Counted from the stretch's first letter, positions 43,183 to 56,360 are shown. The stretch: 64,000 nt of DNA from Argentina anserina (GCF_933775445.1 NC_065874.1:30884501-30948500); one strand, 5' to 3'. Made by a program: numbers and translations. Notes: generated by a model from the sequence alone, not told the origin.

Positions 43183-44739
43183 ATGAAAAGAGGCAGCAAG
43201 AGCTTAAGCGATTTACCAGTTGAGGTTATTCTAAAAATTTTCTCCTTGCTTCCAACTAAAGATGCTATCAGGACAACCATTCTGTCAAAAAGTTGGGAAT
43301 CCATGTGGACATTAGTTCCTAATCTCACATTTATTGAATGGAAATTTGAGAAGAGAGATCTCTTCATGAATGCTGTGGAAAGAGCGCTTATGCTTCGTGG
43401 CCCTGCTGATATTAAAGAGTTCACCCTTTCGTGTGAAGTGGTGGGAGATGCAATACGTGTTAATACATGGATCTATGCTGTAGTACAGCGCAATGTTGAA
43501 GTTCTTTCTTTGGTGCTGCCCAGTTTCATTGGACCAATTTCTTTGCCACGTTCTTTGTTTACGTCTACGAAACTGAAAGTACTCCAGCTGAATTTGCGCT
43601 GTATTTTCAGAGTTCCTTCTACCATTTGTTTCACGAGTCTGCGGAGGTTGGCTCTTTCATCTGTGGTGTTTTCTGACGACAAGTCAGCACAGAAGCTTTT
43701 TTCTGGTTGCCCGGTTCTTGAGGATATATTTCTATATAGTTGCAATTGGGCAAATATAAACCTAGTGACTATAAGTGTTCCCAAGCTTTTGAGGTTTACC
43801 ATAAATGAAGGGAATTTGACATATGTGAAAGGTTCAAATGGTTGTTGCATTAAGGTAGTTGGAGTTACACTTGCATATTTTTCTTACATGGGTAAGTTCC
43901 TAGATGAATATTTGTTTGATGACTCATCAGCACATGAAGTTGAGATATTTCCTAGGCCAACCAAGAGGGTCAGACAACCTAGTACCCGATTATGTAATCT
44001 TCTTGATGGGCTCTCTAGTATGAAGCACCTAACCATCTCTCATACATCCTTTGAGGTATGTCTTCATCACTTTCCGTGATTATGATTCACTAATTTATCA
44101 ATTTTAGTTTCCAAATTGCATGAGTTGTATTTATGGTCTCTGTCGCGAATGGCTAGTCTAACTCATCTTGCTGATTGGCTTGACCCTGTTCTCAGATGAT
44201 TCAGTCTAAAACTTCGGAGCTTCTTGATCACATGCGCTCCTTCAATAATCTAACAGCCCTGATACTTGGACATGTAGTAGATCTTGGTTGCAAAGGACTA
44301 TTGACCTTTCTTCAAAAATGTCCTTCTCTTAAGTATCTTGCCTTCTGTGAGGTATCTTTCATTATCTCTTAAGTTTTTACCCTTGAACTGTGTTTCCATA
44401 TATTTATAAAAATGTTGTTTTATTTTATTTTATTTTTTTATGCTTTAGGGGATTGTTCTGCACTCAGATGATGCAAAAGATGATGGGATGTTGGAGCCAC
44501 TGCCTCCATGTTTCTTGAGTAGTCTTGAAGTGATTGATGTCCTGAAATTCTGTGGACTGGGGGATGAGCGTCGTGCAATTAAGGTTTTGCTGAAATGTGC
44601 AATGGTCTTAAAGAAGGTGAATATCAATTGGCGCAGTGTTCAGTTAATGCAACAAGAACCGATGGAGGACATTAGCACACGGTTATTAAATTTCCCCAAA
44701 GGATCAGAAAACTGCGAAGTTGTTTTGTTCGTGCCCTAG
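43183..44739 (+). CDS. F-box/LRR (FBD-type) protein
   Basis: Three exons, 43183-44055, 44196-44351 and 44449-44739, give 439 residues, within the usual range. F-box proteins are the substrate-choosing part of SCF ubiquitin ligases; the substrate here is unknown. The F-box lies at residues 8-50 (LSDLPVEVILKIFSLLPTKD, then SKSWESMWTLVPNLTF). The middle is a degenerate leucine-rich region with repeats such as TSLRRLALSSVVFSDD and SGCPVLEDIFLYSCNW. The C-terminal part (AIKVLLKCAMVLKKVNI and NCEVVLF) resembles the FBD domain common with this fold. I chose ATG 43183 because the frame extends upstream only without an ATG. All exon joins are phase 0, after GAG, GAG and before GGG. The family is large and fast evolving, so no orthologue is named. 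Confidence 0.92.
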
Positions 44740-45140
44740 TTCAGTTTTCGTTTCTTCTCCAGTCTCGGAATGCTAGTGTTAATCTGTGATAGGTTGAACA
44801 TTAGTCTTGATCTTGTAGTCTGACGAGTGGAATGGTTCTAAACTGAAACTGGCCTAGTGCATAGAAAGCAAACTGTGCTGCTAATTAGCTAGAAAGGAAC
44901 AAGTCCTATGGATCTGTTAATTGTTCATATCTTGATGTTAATATGTAATCAACATTTGAGTGTTAGGAAATGTCTCCCAATTGTAATAGGAAATTGGATT
45001 AACTGAGTTGTATGAGTCTCTGATATGCTGTTGATACCTATATTGGGCATACTTTTTAGCGGTAAAAAGGTCGTGTTCAGTTTGCGCCTTTCCTTTATTT
45101 TTTACTTTCTCCTTTTTTATCTACAGGGTGAATCTCACTA
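44740..45140. other. 3' UTR of the F-box gene and spacer
   Basis: AT-rich sequence after the F-box stop codon, ending at the target duplication of the hAT element. No other feature is seen. Confidence 0.5.
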
Positions 45141-45710
45141 GGCAAAGGTAGGGGTGGGCACGGGATGAAACGGGACGGGGCTCATCCCACGTCCCGTCCC
45201 ACTTTTTTGAATCGGGACGGGATCGGGACGGGACGAAGATTTTTAAAAATGCATCACACTCGGGATTAATCTCTGTTGAGACGGGACAGGATCGGGACGG
45301 GACGGGACAAATCCCACATTCCTATGAAGTTAAATAAAAACCTATATTTTTACTTTTTTCATTAACAAAGTAACATTTAATAATGAAATTTTAACAACAA
45401 AAAAAATACATATTATGTTCAAAATATTATAATTTAGTATTATTATTTGAGTTGATATAATTTTGGAGTTATTAAGAACATAAATTAGTTTCATTTTGAT
45501 ACAAATATATAAGAATTTTTAAGTTTTTATTAAAGGTGGGACGGGACCGGACGAAGTGAGATAGAAATTATTCGTCTCACGTCTCATCCCACTATTATGA
45601 AATGAGACGGGATCGGGACGGGACGAACGTTTTTAGACCTCCGTCCCGTCCCTACGAATTTCGGGACGGGATCTGGATTTCTGTTTTTTATGCCCACCCC
45701 TAGGCAAAGG
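45141..45710. mobile_element. hAT-type MITE with perfect 8-bp target duplication
   Basis: The element spans 45149-45702 (554 bp). Its ends are TAGGGGTGGGCA and TGCCCACCCCTA, perfect 12-bp inverted repeats. The 8 bases GGCAAAGG flank it on both sides (45141-45148 and 45703-45710), a hallmark of hAT transposition. Both sub-ends are packed with GGGACGGGA-like words and their complements, leaving an AT-rich centre. No protein is encoded, so it is non-autonomous. The undamaged target duplication suggests a fairly recent insertion. It lies just 3' of the F-box gene. Confidence 0.95.
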
Positions 45711-47280
45711 TCCCGTATAAAATCCAATTTTCTATTTCATTAATGAGTTGGTGGGCTTTGTCTTCTACCTCTCCCGAGGGTAATTCTGATTTGGGTATGA
45801 TCCAACCATCTTCCTCTAGTGTTTACAGTCAATTGGATTTGCTTTATTTTATTAAATTTTCGTAAGCTTTGTTGTGTATATATGCATTCACTGAGAGAAT
45901 TTTATCCTAAGGTTCATTTGTTAATTCTGTGGTACCAATCGATACAAGAGACGAGAGAGAGATGAGGGCGGCCGGCGGCATATACTTTGAAATTATCAAA
46001 GCTGGACTTGGATCTCGGAATTCAATGGAAATCATGCATGAGAATGATGAGATCAGTTTTGGGATAAATTGTGTGAATTTTGGGTTACATTCAAAATCTG
46101 CCGATGTAATTAGTGGAGATTAGTCAATACTTACGGAGTTTAGAACTTTAGATCATACGTTACATCATTTAGCCCCATTCATTTAGCCCGAAAATAAAAT
46201 GGGCTGATCGAGGCCCATACGCCCACTCCACATAGAACAGGATAAACTTGGCAATTAGCATAGCAAGAGGAGCAAGAGGAGGACAGTATTGTAACTTGAC
46301 CACATGACTAAATCCGATGCTTAGGGTACTCACTTCATTATATAGTATATATACACAGGCCGCTTCTCCCATTCTCATTACTCTGTCTTCCTCCAGCCGC
46401 CTCCCTCCTATTTTCTGTATTGCTTTTCTTCTTGAAATCTTTGTTTGATTTGAATGGTGTCAGTGTGATTAGGCTTCTCTATCTGGTCATTGTGGATCGT
46501 TCAATTCCCAAATGACTCGTTCCCTTGAAGCGAAATTGGTCGTGCGGCCCTGCGTGCTATTTAATCTCCTCCAAATTGTTACTGCGGGAGATTTGGGTAC
46601 GTATTGGGGGCAGCTAAATTTCAAATCTCGTTGCTTTTTCAACTTTTGGGGGTTTTGGGGTTTGAGGGCTTCAGATTCGTATTCAAACATGCACTTAAGT
46701 CTGTTTTGTGTGTGTTTTTTCTCAAGTGAAGCCGAGAATGATGTTCTCCTCGCTATCTAATTCCATATATAAGTGTGGTATTTGGACGTCGGAGAATTAC
46801 ATTGCTTTCTGTTTATAATCGATTCATTGGTGTCATGTTAGATCTCGATCACTCCTTCAAAGAATTAAGGTTTTTGAGTTTGAAGTCTTCATTCGACATT
46901 TAGTCATCGGATTTCTGAGGACGTGATTTTTGTTGAAGTTGCTATCCAGAGCGTCAATTTTGCTTCATCGATGTGCTGATGTTGTTTTCGACGTGTGGGA
47001 GCAGATGGTAAAGATCAAATATTGAGTTTGAAATCACCTTAGACAATCTGACTTCGCTCTTTGCTCCCCATGTCAAAAGTAGCTCAGCACATTCAACTGA
47101 TGAGTAAACTTGCTTGCTCAGCAGATCAAAATTATGAAATTTGTTAATATACTTTCTTTTAGAAGAGTATTTGATGCTAGAGTTCATATGTTGTTTAGAT
47201 GTTTGTGTAATCAAAAAACACTACTTAATTTTCACACTTCACATTCCATCAAACTTGGCATTTTATTTAATGTTGGTATA
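45711..47280. other. Possible transcription start region, no clear gene
   Basis: A TATA-like TATATAGTATATATAC at about 46338-46355 is followed by a pyrimidine-rich leader (46380-46440) and an ATG at 46512 opening an 82-codon frame. None of the products is recognised. This has the look of a promoter and leader but lacks a readable coding continuation, so it may be a dead gene's 5' end or a non-coding transcript. Confidence 0.3.
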
Positions 47281-47282
47281 AG

Positions 47283-47372
47283 TACCCTCTTTTATCTAAA
47301 TTGAAACCAAGCTCAGCAGTTCTGCTGTAAATATCGACGCTTAAGCAAATAGGTCCATGATCTGAACCTGCA
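47283..47372 (-). pseudogene. Tiny LINE endonuclease fragment
   Basis: On the minus strand the bases read VAGSDHGPICLSVDI, then YSRTAELGFNLDK. The SDHxPI block is the C-terminal motif of the APE-type endonuclease of plant LINEs. Only about 30 codons are legible. The RNase H-like fragment at 48890 is on the opposite strand, so these are separate insertions or a rearranged one. Confidence 0.4.
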
Positions 47373-48330
47373 ACCAGAAAATTAGTTTTCTTAGTTGAAA
47401 AGAAGAATTATTATATAGCCAATTAGCATAAGGAAGTAAGGAACCCTATCAAGACGTTCCCAAATAGAAATTGATCCTCAAGTCGTATTTAACCGAGTAA
47501 ATAAACTTTCTTAAGCTCCACAGTAAATAAAAGAGAGAAATTGATTCATATGGAACACGTATACGAAAACGAGAGTGACAAGTCATTGTGCAAGTTGTTA
47601 TGGTGTTATCCTCGTTTTTCACTTTACTTGTATGGCCTTTTTTGTTGAAACTGCGTTGAGAGAAATGATTACCTTACGTTAGAATCGACTTCTACAGTGG
47701 AATAATTGAATTGGCCTGTGGTAATCGAAATGATTTGATTGCAAGTTTACAGCAACGAACTTCTCATTGAATGTGCACATCGAAATCAGAGTTCCTTAAA
47801 ACATGCTTAATCTGATCGGTAGCTTTAAGTTTCCAAATACTGGTATAGTGAAGGGCGCCAGAGGATTGGGACATGCAGGGAGATCTGTTTCTTTTCATGC
47901 TAGTTAGTGACGTTCTCTAACATCTCTGAAGTTGTTCATTCAAAATCCTTTTTTTTTAATGTTAGAGAACCTCACTAAGCTTGTCAGAACGAAAAGCTCT
48001 TGCATAGTTTGCATACTTTTGGTATGGCTTTGCTGATGGCTTAGATTTTCTTTGTAAACGTAAGCCATGGTAGAATTGGTTTAAACGAGCTTCAATTTTT
48101 CATTAAGGGCTTGCTTGTCAAGCAGTGTTGAGGCTGATCAGCAATCCCTATTCGCCATGGTGTCGTGTTCTAAGGGCAATCCCGAGCACTGGAAAATCTG
48201 ATGAAGATCGTTTAACTTTTGGCCTTGTTCAATAGATGGGATTTTTCTGTTATGACTTGAGAGCGGCTGCTATGCTGCAAAAGCCGATAATGAGATAACA
48301 AGGTTGGTACAAAGCCTTCCACCTCCCATC
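47373..48330. other. Intergenic without recognised gene
   Basis: No supported feature; probably degraded repeat sequence given the LINE scraps on both sides. Confidence 0.4.
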
Positions 48331-48359
48331 ATGTAGACAATAGAGTTTGAAAGCTTGTT

Positions 48360-49330
48360 TGGGAAATTGGAATGCAGGTTCATTCCCCAAGGTCTCAAAC
48401 TTCTCTGGAGATCCTTGATTGAGGCCTTCCCAACTTCTTGGGAATAAGTTTAGAACGGATTATTGGTCCCAGACCCAACTGCCAAATTTATGGTGAGCAT
48501 ATTAAACCAGTCTAGCACTTATTACCTCCCTCTTTGTCCTTGGACTGCTAAAATTTGGTATGGTGGTACTCTCTGATACGTCCCTGATTGCCAATAGATC
48601 TCCACCTTGGAACATTGATTGCTTATAATGAAGAAAATGGACACATGATGAAGCTCTTGATCAAGATGATTTATTTTTTTCAGCTTGTTGACCCTTATTT
48701 GTTTCCACCTATGGGGTTTGCAAACTTATTGGTGTGAAATTGTGTTGCAAAATGTGAACCAGATCCTATTACGATTGGGAAAATAAGTAGGAGTTACGCT
48801 GATGGCCTAGGATCAAGCAAGTGATTCTGCTCGCACAGCTATATCGCAACATAAATTGGTGTCATCCACCTCCCTCTTCCGCAAAATTCAATGTCGAAGG
48901 CACTTGTTAGTTATTACTGTGCCACGAAAAACAGTGGGATTGGCATTATGATTTGTGACAGCAATGGTTATTTAACTGCTGGTGCTTGCCTTCATGGAAG
49001 TCATAATTCTGCTATTGAATCTGATGTTGAAGCACTCTGTAGAAGGTGGCAGACTTGCAGGAGTTGCAGCTGGCTAAACTCAAATCTCTTTCCCATGACA
49101 TTGTGGAGAGTGACAATCAAGAAGTCATTCTTGCTCTGTCTTCAGTCCAGCGCCTCATTGCATTGTTGATACCTCTTTTGTCTCTGTCAAATGGAATTGG
49201 TAGTATAGAAAAGCTAAAATGGCCTAGCTGATGCGACGGCAGAGGTTGCGCTCTTTGGAATGTGCATCAAAGCCCCCTACCTCTCTCATTTATGTTTTAT
49301 GAAACTATAGTCTTCTAAGACCACCTTCTG
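48360..49330 (+). pseudogene. Decayed LINE 3' end (zf-RVT and RNase H-like)
   Basis: At about 48375 the + strand reads WNAGSFPKVSNF, then SQLLG, like the WxLxxPPKVxxFLW...IPT block of LINE zf-RVT domains. At 48891-49040 GIGIMICDSNGYLTAGACLH resembles the RNase H-like (RVT_3) start 'GIGxVIRDxxGxxxAA', and in another frame at 49046-49140 LQELQLAKLKSLSHDIVESD, then NQEVILAL, continues the domain. Frameshifts lie between the pieces. The fragment ends near 49330. Confidence 0.6.
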
Positions 49331-50640
49331 TTTAGTCTTGCTCTTAGAAATTTCTCAGTAGGTGGCTGTAGTTGTTAGGTTTTCTTCTGTTATTTGTCTC
49401 TTTTTGTTCTCTTTGCCTTCTTGCTTTAATGGAAGTTTCATTCAGATAAAAACAAAAACAAAAAAAAAAACAAAAAACAGTGAAGACCACCACCATTTTC
49501 CTTGTCCTAGTTTCTATAGGAAACCCGATGCTGTGGGTTCTCTTGGCCCATTGTTCCATGAGTGGTGGGTGGTGACTGCAAAATAGAAGCGTTGGTGTAG
49601 ATAAGTTATTACGTGAAGATGATAGATCCATGGTTGGGTTTGCCGGATTCCTTCAACTATGCAACAAACTGAACAACCCGACTCAACCTATCTGGACCTG
49701 TGAATTAGCAACCAATTCTTGGCAGTAGCTGCTGCTCCGACTTAATGAGCTATTGTATCTTGACTGATTCTTAATACTCCGAATCGAGTGAGGCTCGTCT
49801 CTTTCAGAACAGGGTAAATCTACCCCAAGAGGCAAGTGCATAATCAACGTTCTATAAACAAATAGTCTCCTTCTACGAGTGTGGAGTCGAATCAAGTCTA
49901 GTCAATAAAATTTCATTAAAAAAGTCTAATAAATCTCATATATTCTCAAAAGAGTTAAGACGATAGAACAACTACACAAGTGAGGGGAACGTTGGTGCCC
50001 AACGGTCATCAGTTCTCACAGAAACGAAAACGACAGCGCCAGCAAGGCAGACGCGGTTGGATGGAATATCGGTGCTCTGGTGATCCCAACGGTAACTTCC
50101 CAGAAGCTCTCCTCGGTCGAACTAATCAGAGAGCGGGGTCCCACGGGCATCTAATGATAACCTAACTGAAACCTTAATTATTACCAAGGGGAGTCAAAAC
50201 AGTGTATTGAAATATCTGACTAACGTGTTTGACTCCCCCCGCCCCTTAATCTCACTCTTCCCATCCAATCACTGTCACGCTGTTAAACCCTTTCACACAA
50301 CCGTCACAGCCATTTGGATTTCCTACTGATCACCGCCCTATTCGATTAGACCGTTTTGCCCTTCTTCACTAAGCACTCTACTGGCTTTGCTGTTTCAAAC
50401 TAAAATGTTTGATTTTTTCCTTGTACAATTAATTATTCATTTTAGACAATTTCTAGATAGAACGATGGAAAATTATAGCAGTTTTGAATTGAATGGGAAA
50501 TTGCTTGATCTATTCCTTTTGTTGAACTTACATTAGTAGTTCAATTTTATTAGCTAGTACTTCAACTTAATGTAGTAATATCTTTTTTGAGAAAATTAAT
50601 ATAGACATATAGTATAGATTAAATCTCATGACATCATGAA
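49331..50640. other. Intergenic without recognised gene
   Basis: An A-rich run (about 49448-49480) follows the LINE-like fragment; a poly(A) tail is one possible reading, but it lies beyond other sequence. No gene is seen to 50640. Confidence 0.4.
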
Positions 50641-50659
50641 CTGAGTGGGATATCATTTT

Positions 50660-51163
50660 AAACAGCAACAAGTGTGGCTCGTTGACCAATTGTATCGATA
50701 TTCTCAACTTAACCACCTCATAAGTGTTGGGTTTTAATCACAAAAGATTTCGGTACAATTGGATAATATCCACCCACTTATAAACTCTATTTTATTTGTC
50801 ACTTCTTAGATGTTTGATCTCTTCTCTCCAACACGCCCCCTCACGTGCAACCTAATTTTGAGCTTTGCACGTGTTAGATTAACATCTCACATACTAGGAC
50901 GAAATTAGCCAAGGGCAAGTAACCAACAATACTTGGTGACAATCCAATCAGAAGCCCTTCGATGACATGATAATAGAACCCAACTCGGGCCCATGACAAA
51001 GTGACACTAAACTGAGACCACGACAGATTGGAGGCACGACTGGAGAGGAACCTGCTATTAGATGTTAAACAGCGTGACCCGTGAACCAATTGTATCGATA
51101 TTGTCTCAACTTAGTCACCTCACATATGTTGAGTTTTAATCATAAAAGGTCTTGGTTCATATT
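50660..51163. repeat. Pair of ~100-bp direct repeats 400 bp apart
   Basis: Bases 50661-50757 and 51066-51161 share AAACAGC, CGT(T)GA.CCAATTGTATCGATAT, CTCAACTTA, CACCTCA, TGTTG.GTTTTAATCA and AAAAG, in order. The segment between includes an ACGCCCCCTCACGTGCAA phrase that is widespread near plant LTRs. This may be a small LTR-type or composite element, but no ends or primer site could be set. Confidence 0.55.
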
Positions 51164-51700
51164 AAACATGATGAGATAAGACTATCAGTTTATCATTAAT
51201 TCATTATTTTTAATAAATAATAATTATAAGCATTGTACGTCAACTTGAAACTAAAAGAAATAGTAATGTAATAAATTTTGAAGAAAATCAACTATTTTTT
51301 CACACAGATATAATTCAAAGAAACTAATTGGATAACCTCTAGAATCTTATTCCAGTTTTCCAGATTGGAAAATCTCATTCCAAGTGATTGAGCTAAATTT
51401 GTTTTCAGGTTTAACAAATTAAATCAAATTCTATCTTATCAAAAGAACAAAAAATCAAGAAAAGTATGACAATATACATTCACCCTCTATTTAAATAAGA
51501 TTAAAGAAAATTGTAATGTTAATTTAGGAAAAAACAGAAAAAATATTGAACTGCTCTGAATTTTTCTCGATATCCAAAATACCTAATAACAACTCAAGGG
51601 TAGATATGACTTTCTCGAAGTAGTGCCCCGAGTCACTGGTCAAATATTACATCAAAAATTAGCCGGTGGGTCCTACAAACACGGGAAAGCCTGACCCCAC
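51164..51700. other. Upstream region of the PP2C gene
   Basis: AT-rich sequence leading into the PP2C promoter. No discrete motif is claimed. Confidence 0.4.
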
Positions 51701-51711
51701 TTTACACCACC

Positions 51712-51719
51712 TATATATA
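51712..51719 (+). promoter_or_regulatory. TATA box of the PP2C gene
   Basis: TATATATA lies about 85 bases ahead of the start codon at 51804, so the transcript leader would be about 50-60 bases long. Confidence 0.65.
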
Positions 51720-51803
51720 TGACCAAATCTCTCGTTTCTCTTCATCCAAATTTAACACACCGAAGAAGAACAACAAGCACAAAACTCGGAAACACTTCAC
51801 GAC

Positions 51804-53429
51804 ATGTCGTGCTCCGTCGCAGTCTCGAACTCGCCGGTATTTTCACCGCCGCCGTCTCTATTCTGCAACAAGACCTCCATGATCACCTCCACCCCCGAAG
51901 CCCTTAACCTAGCTCACCTGAAACAGCAACCGCCACAGCAATCTTCGTCCTCGCCGAACTCAGCTCCGCCGTCGCCGTCTTCGCCGTTCCGGCTACGGAT
52001 TCCTAAGTCTCTGAGCACTCTGTCGGCCGCAGTTTCGGGATCGTCGTCTCCGCTGACGCAATTGAAGAGGAAGCGCCCGGCGAAGCTTTGCATTCCGATT
52101 GCGTCGACTGGATTTGGAGCTGCTCCGGCGACGCCGTGTGCGGCGGTGTGGAGAGAGATGGTGGAGGAAGATAGAGAAGGGTACTACTCTGTGTATTGTA
52201 AGAAAGGTAGGAGAGAGGCTTTGGAGGATCGATACTCAGCGTCTCTTAATCTTCAAGGTGATCCCAAACAGGTAAAAATTCCTCTCCTTTTTTCATTACT
52301 GCGGATTAATTTGCATCAGTAATTAAGTTTTTTAGTAGTTGGATTATAGAAATTTACTGTGTGTAATTTGCGAAAATGAAAATTTGGAACTTTAGAAACA
52401 TATCAGATAGTGAAATTATTATAGAATACAAATTGTGTTTGTGTTTTAGGCTTTGCTTATAGTAGTAGCTAAAATGAGAAGGTGGAGAATTGGAATTTGA
52501 TGTTCTGTAGCTTCATGTTTGCAGGCGTTTTTTGGTGTATTTGATGGGCATGGAGGGGCAAAAGCTGCGGAATTCGCAGCTCAGAACTTGGGAAAGAACA
52601 TTTTAGATGAAGTTGTGAGGAGAAATGATGATGATAAATTTAAGGAATCTGTCAAGTTTGGTTACATGAAGACAGATTCTGAATTTCTTAAAGAGGATGT
52701 AGCCGGTGGATCATGCTGTGTGACAGCTTTGATCAGGAACGGAACCCTTGTTGTGTCCAATGCTGGTGATTGCCGCGCTGTAATGAGCAGAGGAGGTGCT
52801 GCGGAGGCACTGACATCTGACCATCGACCGGCAAGAGAAGATGAAAAGACCAGAATTGAGAACTTGGTAAGTAGTAAGCTTTATTACTCTTTAAATTCTA
52901 CATATTATGGATCATGATTGTGAAGCCATATTTGAACGGAGATTAATGGTATTGGTGTATGTATCTGTGTAGGGTGGCTATGTTGATATGTGCCATGGTA
53001 CATGGAGAATCCAGGGATGCCTAGCTGTATCTAGAGGAATTGGAGATGCGCACCTTAAAAAGTATGTAACAGCAGAGCCAGAGAGTCAAGTCCTTCGACT
53101 CGGACCAGAGCATGAGTTCATAATCTTGGCTTCAGATGGATTATGGGATAAGGTATAAGACTTCCCCTTCTATTTTTAATTGCATCTGAAACTGTGTTGT
53201 TCGTATACCATTTGGATCAACTAGTGCTAACAAACTTAGTTATCTTTTTCTTCTTCTTTGAATTCAGGTTAGCCACCAAGAAGCTGTGGATATTGTTCGA
53301 CCTTCATGCTTAGGCATTGATCGAAAACAACCTCTATTGGCATGTAAAAAGCTGGTAGATTTGTCTGCATCACGAGGCTCCCGCGATGATATTAGTGTGA
53401 TGGTTGTCCAATTGGGGAGCTACATGTGA
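51804..53429 (+). CDS. Clade-B protein phosphatase 2C (AP2C-like)
   Basis: Four exons, 51804-52271, 52525-52866, 52973-53152 and 53268-53429, give 383 residues. PP2Cs are Mg/Mn-dependent Ser/Thr phosphatases; clade B members (AP2C1-4 of Arabidopsis) dephosphorylate stress MAP kinases. The first ~115 residues are Ser/Pro-rich and hold LKRKRPAKLCIPI at 87-99, which fits the kinase-interaction motif (basic cluster, spacer, L-x-I) used to dock MAPKs. The catalytic domain starts near YYSVYCKKGRREALEDRYSA. It contains the metal-binding DGHGG at 163-167, SNAGDCRAVMS, TSDHRPAREDE, SRGIGDAHLK, ASDGLWDK and SRDDISVMVV, and closes at the C-terminus. All motif residues look intact. Exon joins are phase 0 with GT-AG sites. 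The order of family and clade is by memory. A MAPKKK of the 17/18 type lies 8 kb downstream. Confidence 0.96.
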
Positions 53430-56360
53430 TTTTCCGGCACCATTCATCTGCCAGGGAATTTTAGCATCAGTCAGATATCTAACACACAGGCTGACAAGAA
53501 GTTTAGGCAAGAAACTGCAATTGGTGTAGGCAGATTAATGCTAAATTATTGACTGTAGAGGCATTCTTTCTAAATCACCCATTGACGGGAGATTGATATG
53601 TTGATTAACTTGATTCTCTTGTTATAATTTATCTCCTATTGAATGAGAATACATATTACATAGAATGTTACAAACAAAGCGGGTTGACCTTTTCGCCCTC
53701 CTCTGTTGGATAAAGTCACAATGCTGACAACGGCTATATGAATCGTATTGTTGCTGATGTCATAACAGATCAAAAATGAAAGAAGGGAAGAATGGAACTT
53801 CTAGATTTCTAAACATTCCCTTAAAAGACGGCAAGTCCTTTTTAGCAGGTGTGTTCCTTGTTATGTCTTCCGGCTTCCAAGTGTCCAACTTAATGGAACG
53901 ACTTGATCAAGTCTTAACTGAGTCTAGGACTGATTTATCTGAAGTGAACGTACCAAATTCACACTTCTCTTGAGACTTCTGCAAATACTGACATCAAAAT
54001 TTCGTTGATTCGGTATATCGCACCGTTGAGAATGCTCAAACTTTGGCACAAAAATGTGAAAATGATCGGATCTCTGTTCGACCTGAACCACACCGCCGGA
54101 AGGAGCCCTTCTGCATTCAAGCATGCATAACTTGAATCCTACATGATGTTGCATATAGATTTCTCTAGGCCATCACTAATTCACTATTAATTATGTCGTA
54201 AGTGAACACAATGCCGTAAGCATGGTAAGTTGCGGGATGCGTCTTTTAGATTGTTGTCCACTTTACAAATCTGTGTTCCACATCAAAGCTAGCTCTCCGC
54301 CGAAATAGTCAGAATTAAGAACACCAACTTCATCCAAATAAATTTCAAGCCCATACATAAGTTGATATCTAAAGATGTGTTTGTTTCTTGTTAATTTCCT
54401 GCCGACGCAACCAGATAAGCATATAGCTGTCAATGGATAACTTCATATGAACTTGGACAATCATATTGCAAAGCACGTCAGTTCCAAAGGTCTTCTAAAA
54501 CATCACTACTAGAGAGCGTGATCCATTAGTAATTAAAGCAAAGGCAGAGCCAGACCATTGGACGCTAAGATGATGATCATGATGATGATGATGATAACAA
54601 CGCATTAGATCATTTCAATAACCAACTTTTTCATTCTAATTTTCTGGTCAATCTTCTAATCTGCCAGTAAGTTGATATGGAGGTTCGATTATGACGTTAA
54701 TGTTAGTGTTATAGCTAGTATATATCTTTTTGCCTTTGGCTAAACGACTAAAATCGAAACGACTAGTATATACCTGCATGTACATACATACGCGGCCGTC
54801 GTTTGGAAATCGACCGATTGAATATGGCTATCCCTGTATGATATTACTAGAGTTATGGTAAACACCTTACATGCTATTTTCGTTAGTCATAGTCTAATCA
54901 ATTTATGAAGTGAAGCTACGCATATAGTTCCCCCACCTGTCATAAAAATAAAAATAAATAGTTCCCCTACCTCGCCACAAAAATGGCACACTCCAAACCT
55001 AACCATAACTGTAGCCTAATTTCATATTTGTGAAAGACTTGAACATATTGTGTTTGGTCAGCAACTCCCATAATTTTGGTAACTCCGGCCCTAATACGGC
55101 CGCCCGAGTACACTTGAAAATTATTAATGTATACTTAATTTTATGCATGAAGAATGCTGAACGAGAGAGAAAGTACTTACTAATACTCGCATTATACTAC
55201 TGCATGTCCAGCTCTTTAAGTATTATCACAAAATTAATGATTGCATGCATAATCTTTGATCAAGTATCTTTATTATAAACTAACAATCAAAGAAAAAAAG
55301 AAGAAAACATAAGAAAAATTAAGAGAAGAAGATAATGAAAAGAGACAGGCCGCAACATGATTCGCTGTCCAAAAGAACCCTCTTCACTGAATTGGCCACA
55401 AAATCAGCACATGAATCCGACCAAATATCGTCTTATTAGTATCAACGTACGCACAATGCATGTTCTTGATGATAGAATGATAGATGGTGTGTGGCATGCC
55501 TTTCCTAGAAAGCTCAAGTTGGTTTTGTTGAAGTTTCAGTACTCTTGGTGTACCACTTATACCATGTTATTTTGTCCGAAGCACCTTGCATCCATCGCTT
55601 TCCCAAGTCCCAACAACAAAAATCCTAATTACATGCACTGTTCATGGCTAATATTTAGCCAGATCATCTAATCATGTATTAGATGCATGACCTAATTCTT
55701 ATTTAAAAAATAAAAAAGGATGGCCTAAAATCGTGAATATATGTCTCGCCAGAAATTTGTATTTGTACGTTTACCATTGTGTGAAAGGCTGTATGAATGT
55801 ACAAAAACTCATACGAAGATTCAAATGGATATATATATTACTCTCGATCGATCGATTTTCACTGCTTAATTGCTTTTATGTATTAACGTGTTGGCAGGAT
55901 TTGGCAAATCCTAATATGCGTGAACCGTATTTGAAGATGAAATAGTAATGACATGGATATTCTATGTCAAGTGGTTTGCATGTCAACCGAAATTGAGTTC
56001 ATGCATGTTGAATTGTCGGCCGTCGGTTTGATATATGTTTGCTTTGTTTGTCTTGTTGTTTAACGACATTGATCCGAACCACCGGAACAAACTTAAACCT
56101 CGTTCAAAGATCAACGTACATATCAAACCACATGTTTTGTATTATAATGGAAAATTTTATGCTGCAGCGCTATATGACGTGCAACGGCCCTAATTTACCA
56201 CAAACACTCCACACACCTCATGTGTATTTTAAGACAACTCTCTATCTACCGTCTAATTGAGTATGTATAGTATGTAGCGATGCACAACAGCTAAACCCGT
56301 ATTATAATCACCACTAATGGCCTACAATGCCTATAGCCATATACAATTGCCTTGAGAGAC
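53430..56360. other. Long intergenic stretch after PP2C
   Basis: The first 200 bases are the PP2C 3' UTR. Beyond are frames such as 53776-53973 (LKDGKSFLAGVFLVMSSGFQ) and the minus-strand 53924-54154 (SGGVVQVEQRSDHFHIFVPK). These are more protein-like than chance but not recognised. A (GAT)n-like run lies at 54571-54596. From 54600 to 56360 nothing is supported. Confidence 0.45.

Noticed and set aside
43473..43850. 125-codon minus-strand frame inside the F-box gene
   Set aside because: It is an antisense shadow of the leucine-rich coding sequence.
55357..55671. 104-codon plus-strand frame
   Set aside because: No recognised domain, no promoter or intron support, and mixed composition consistent with chance.
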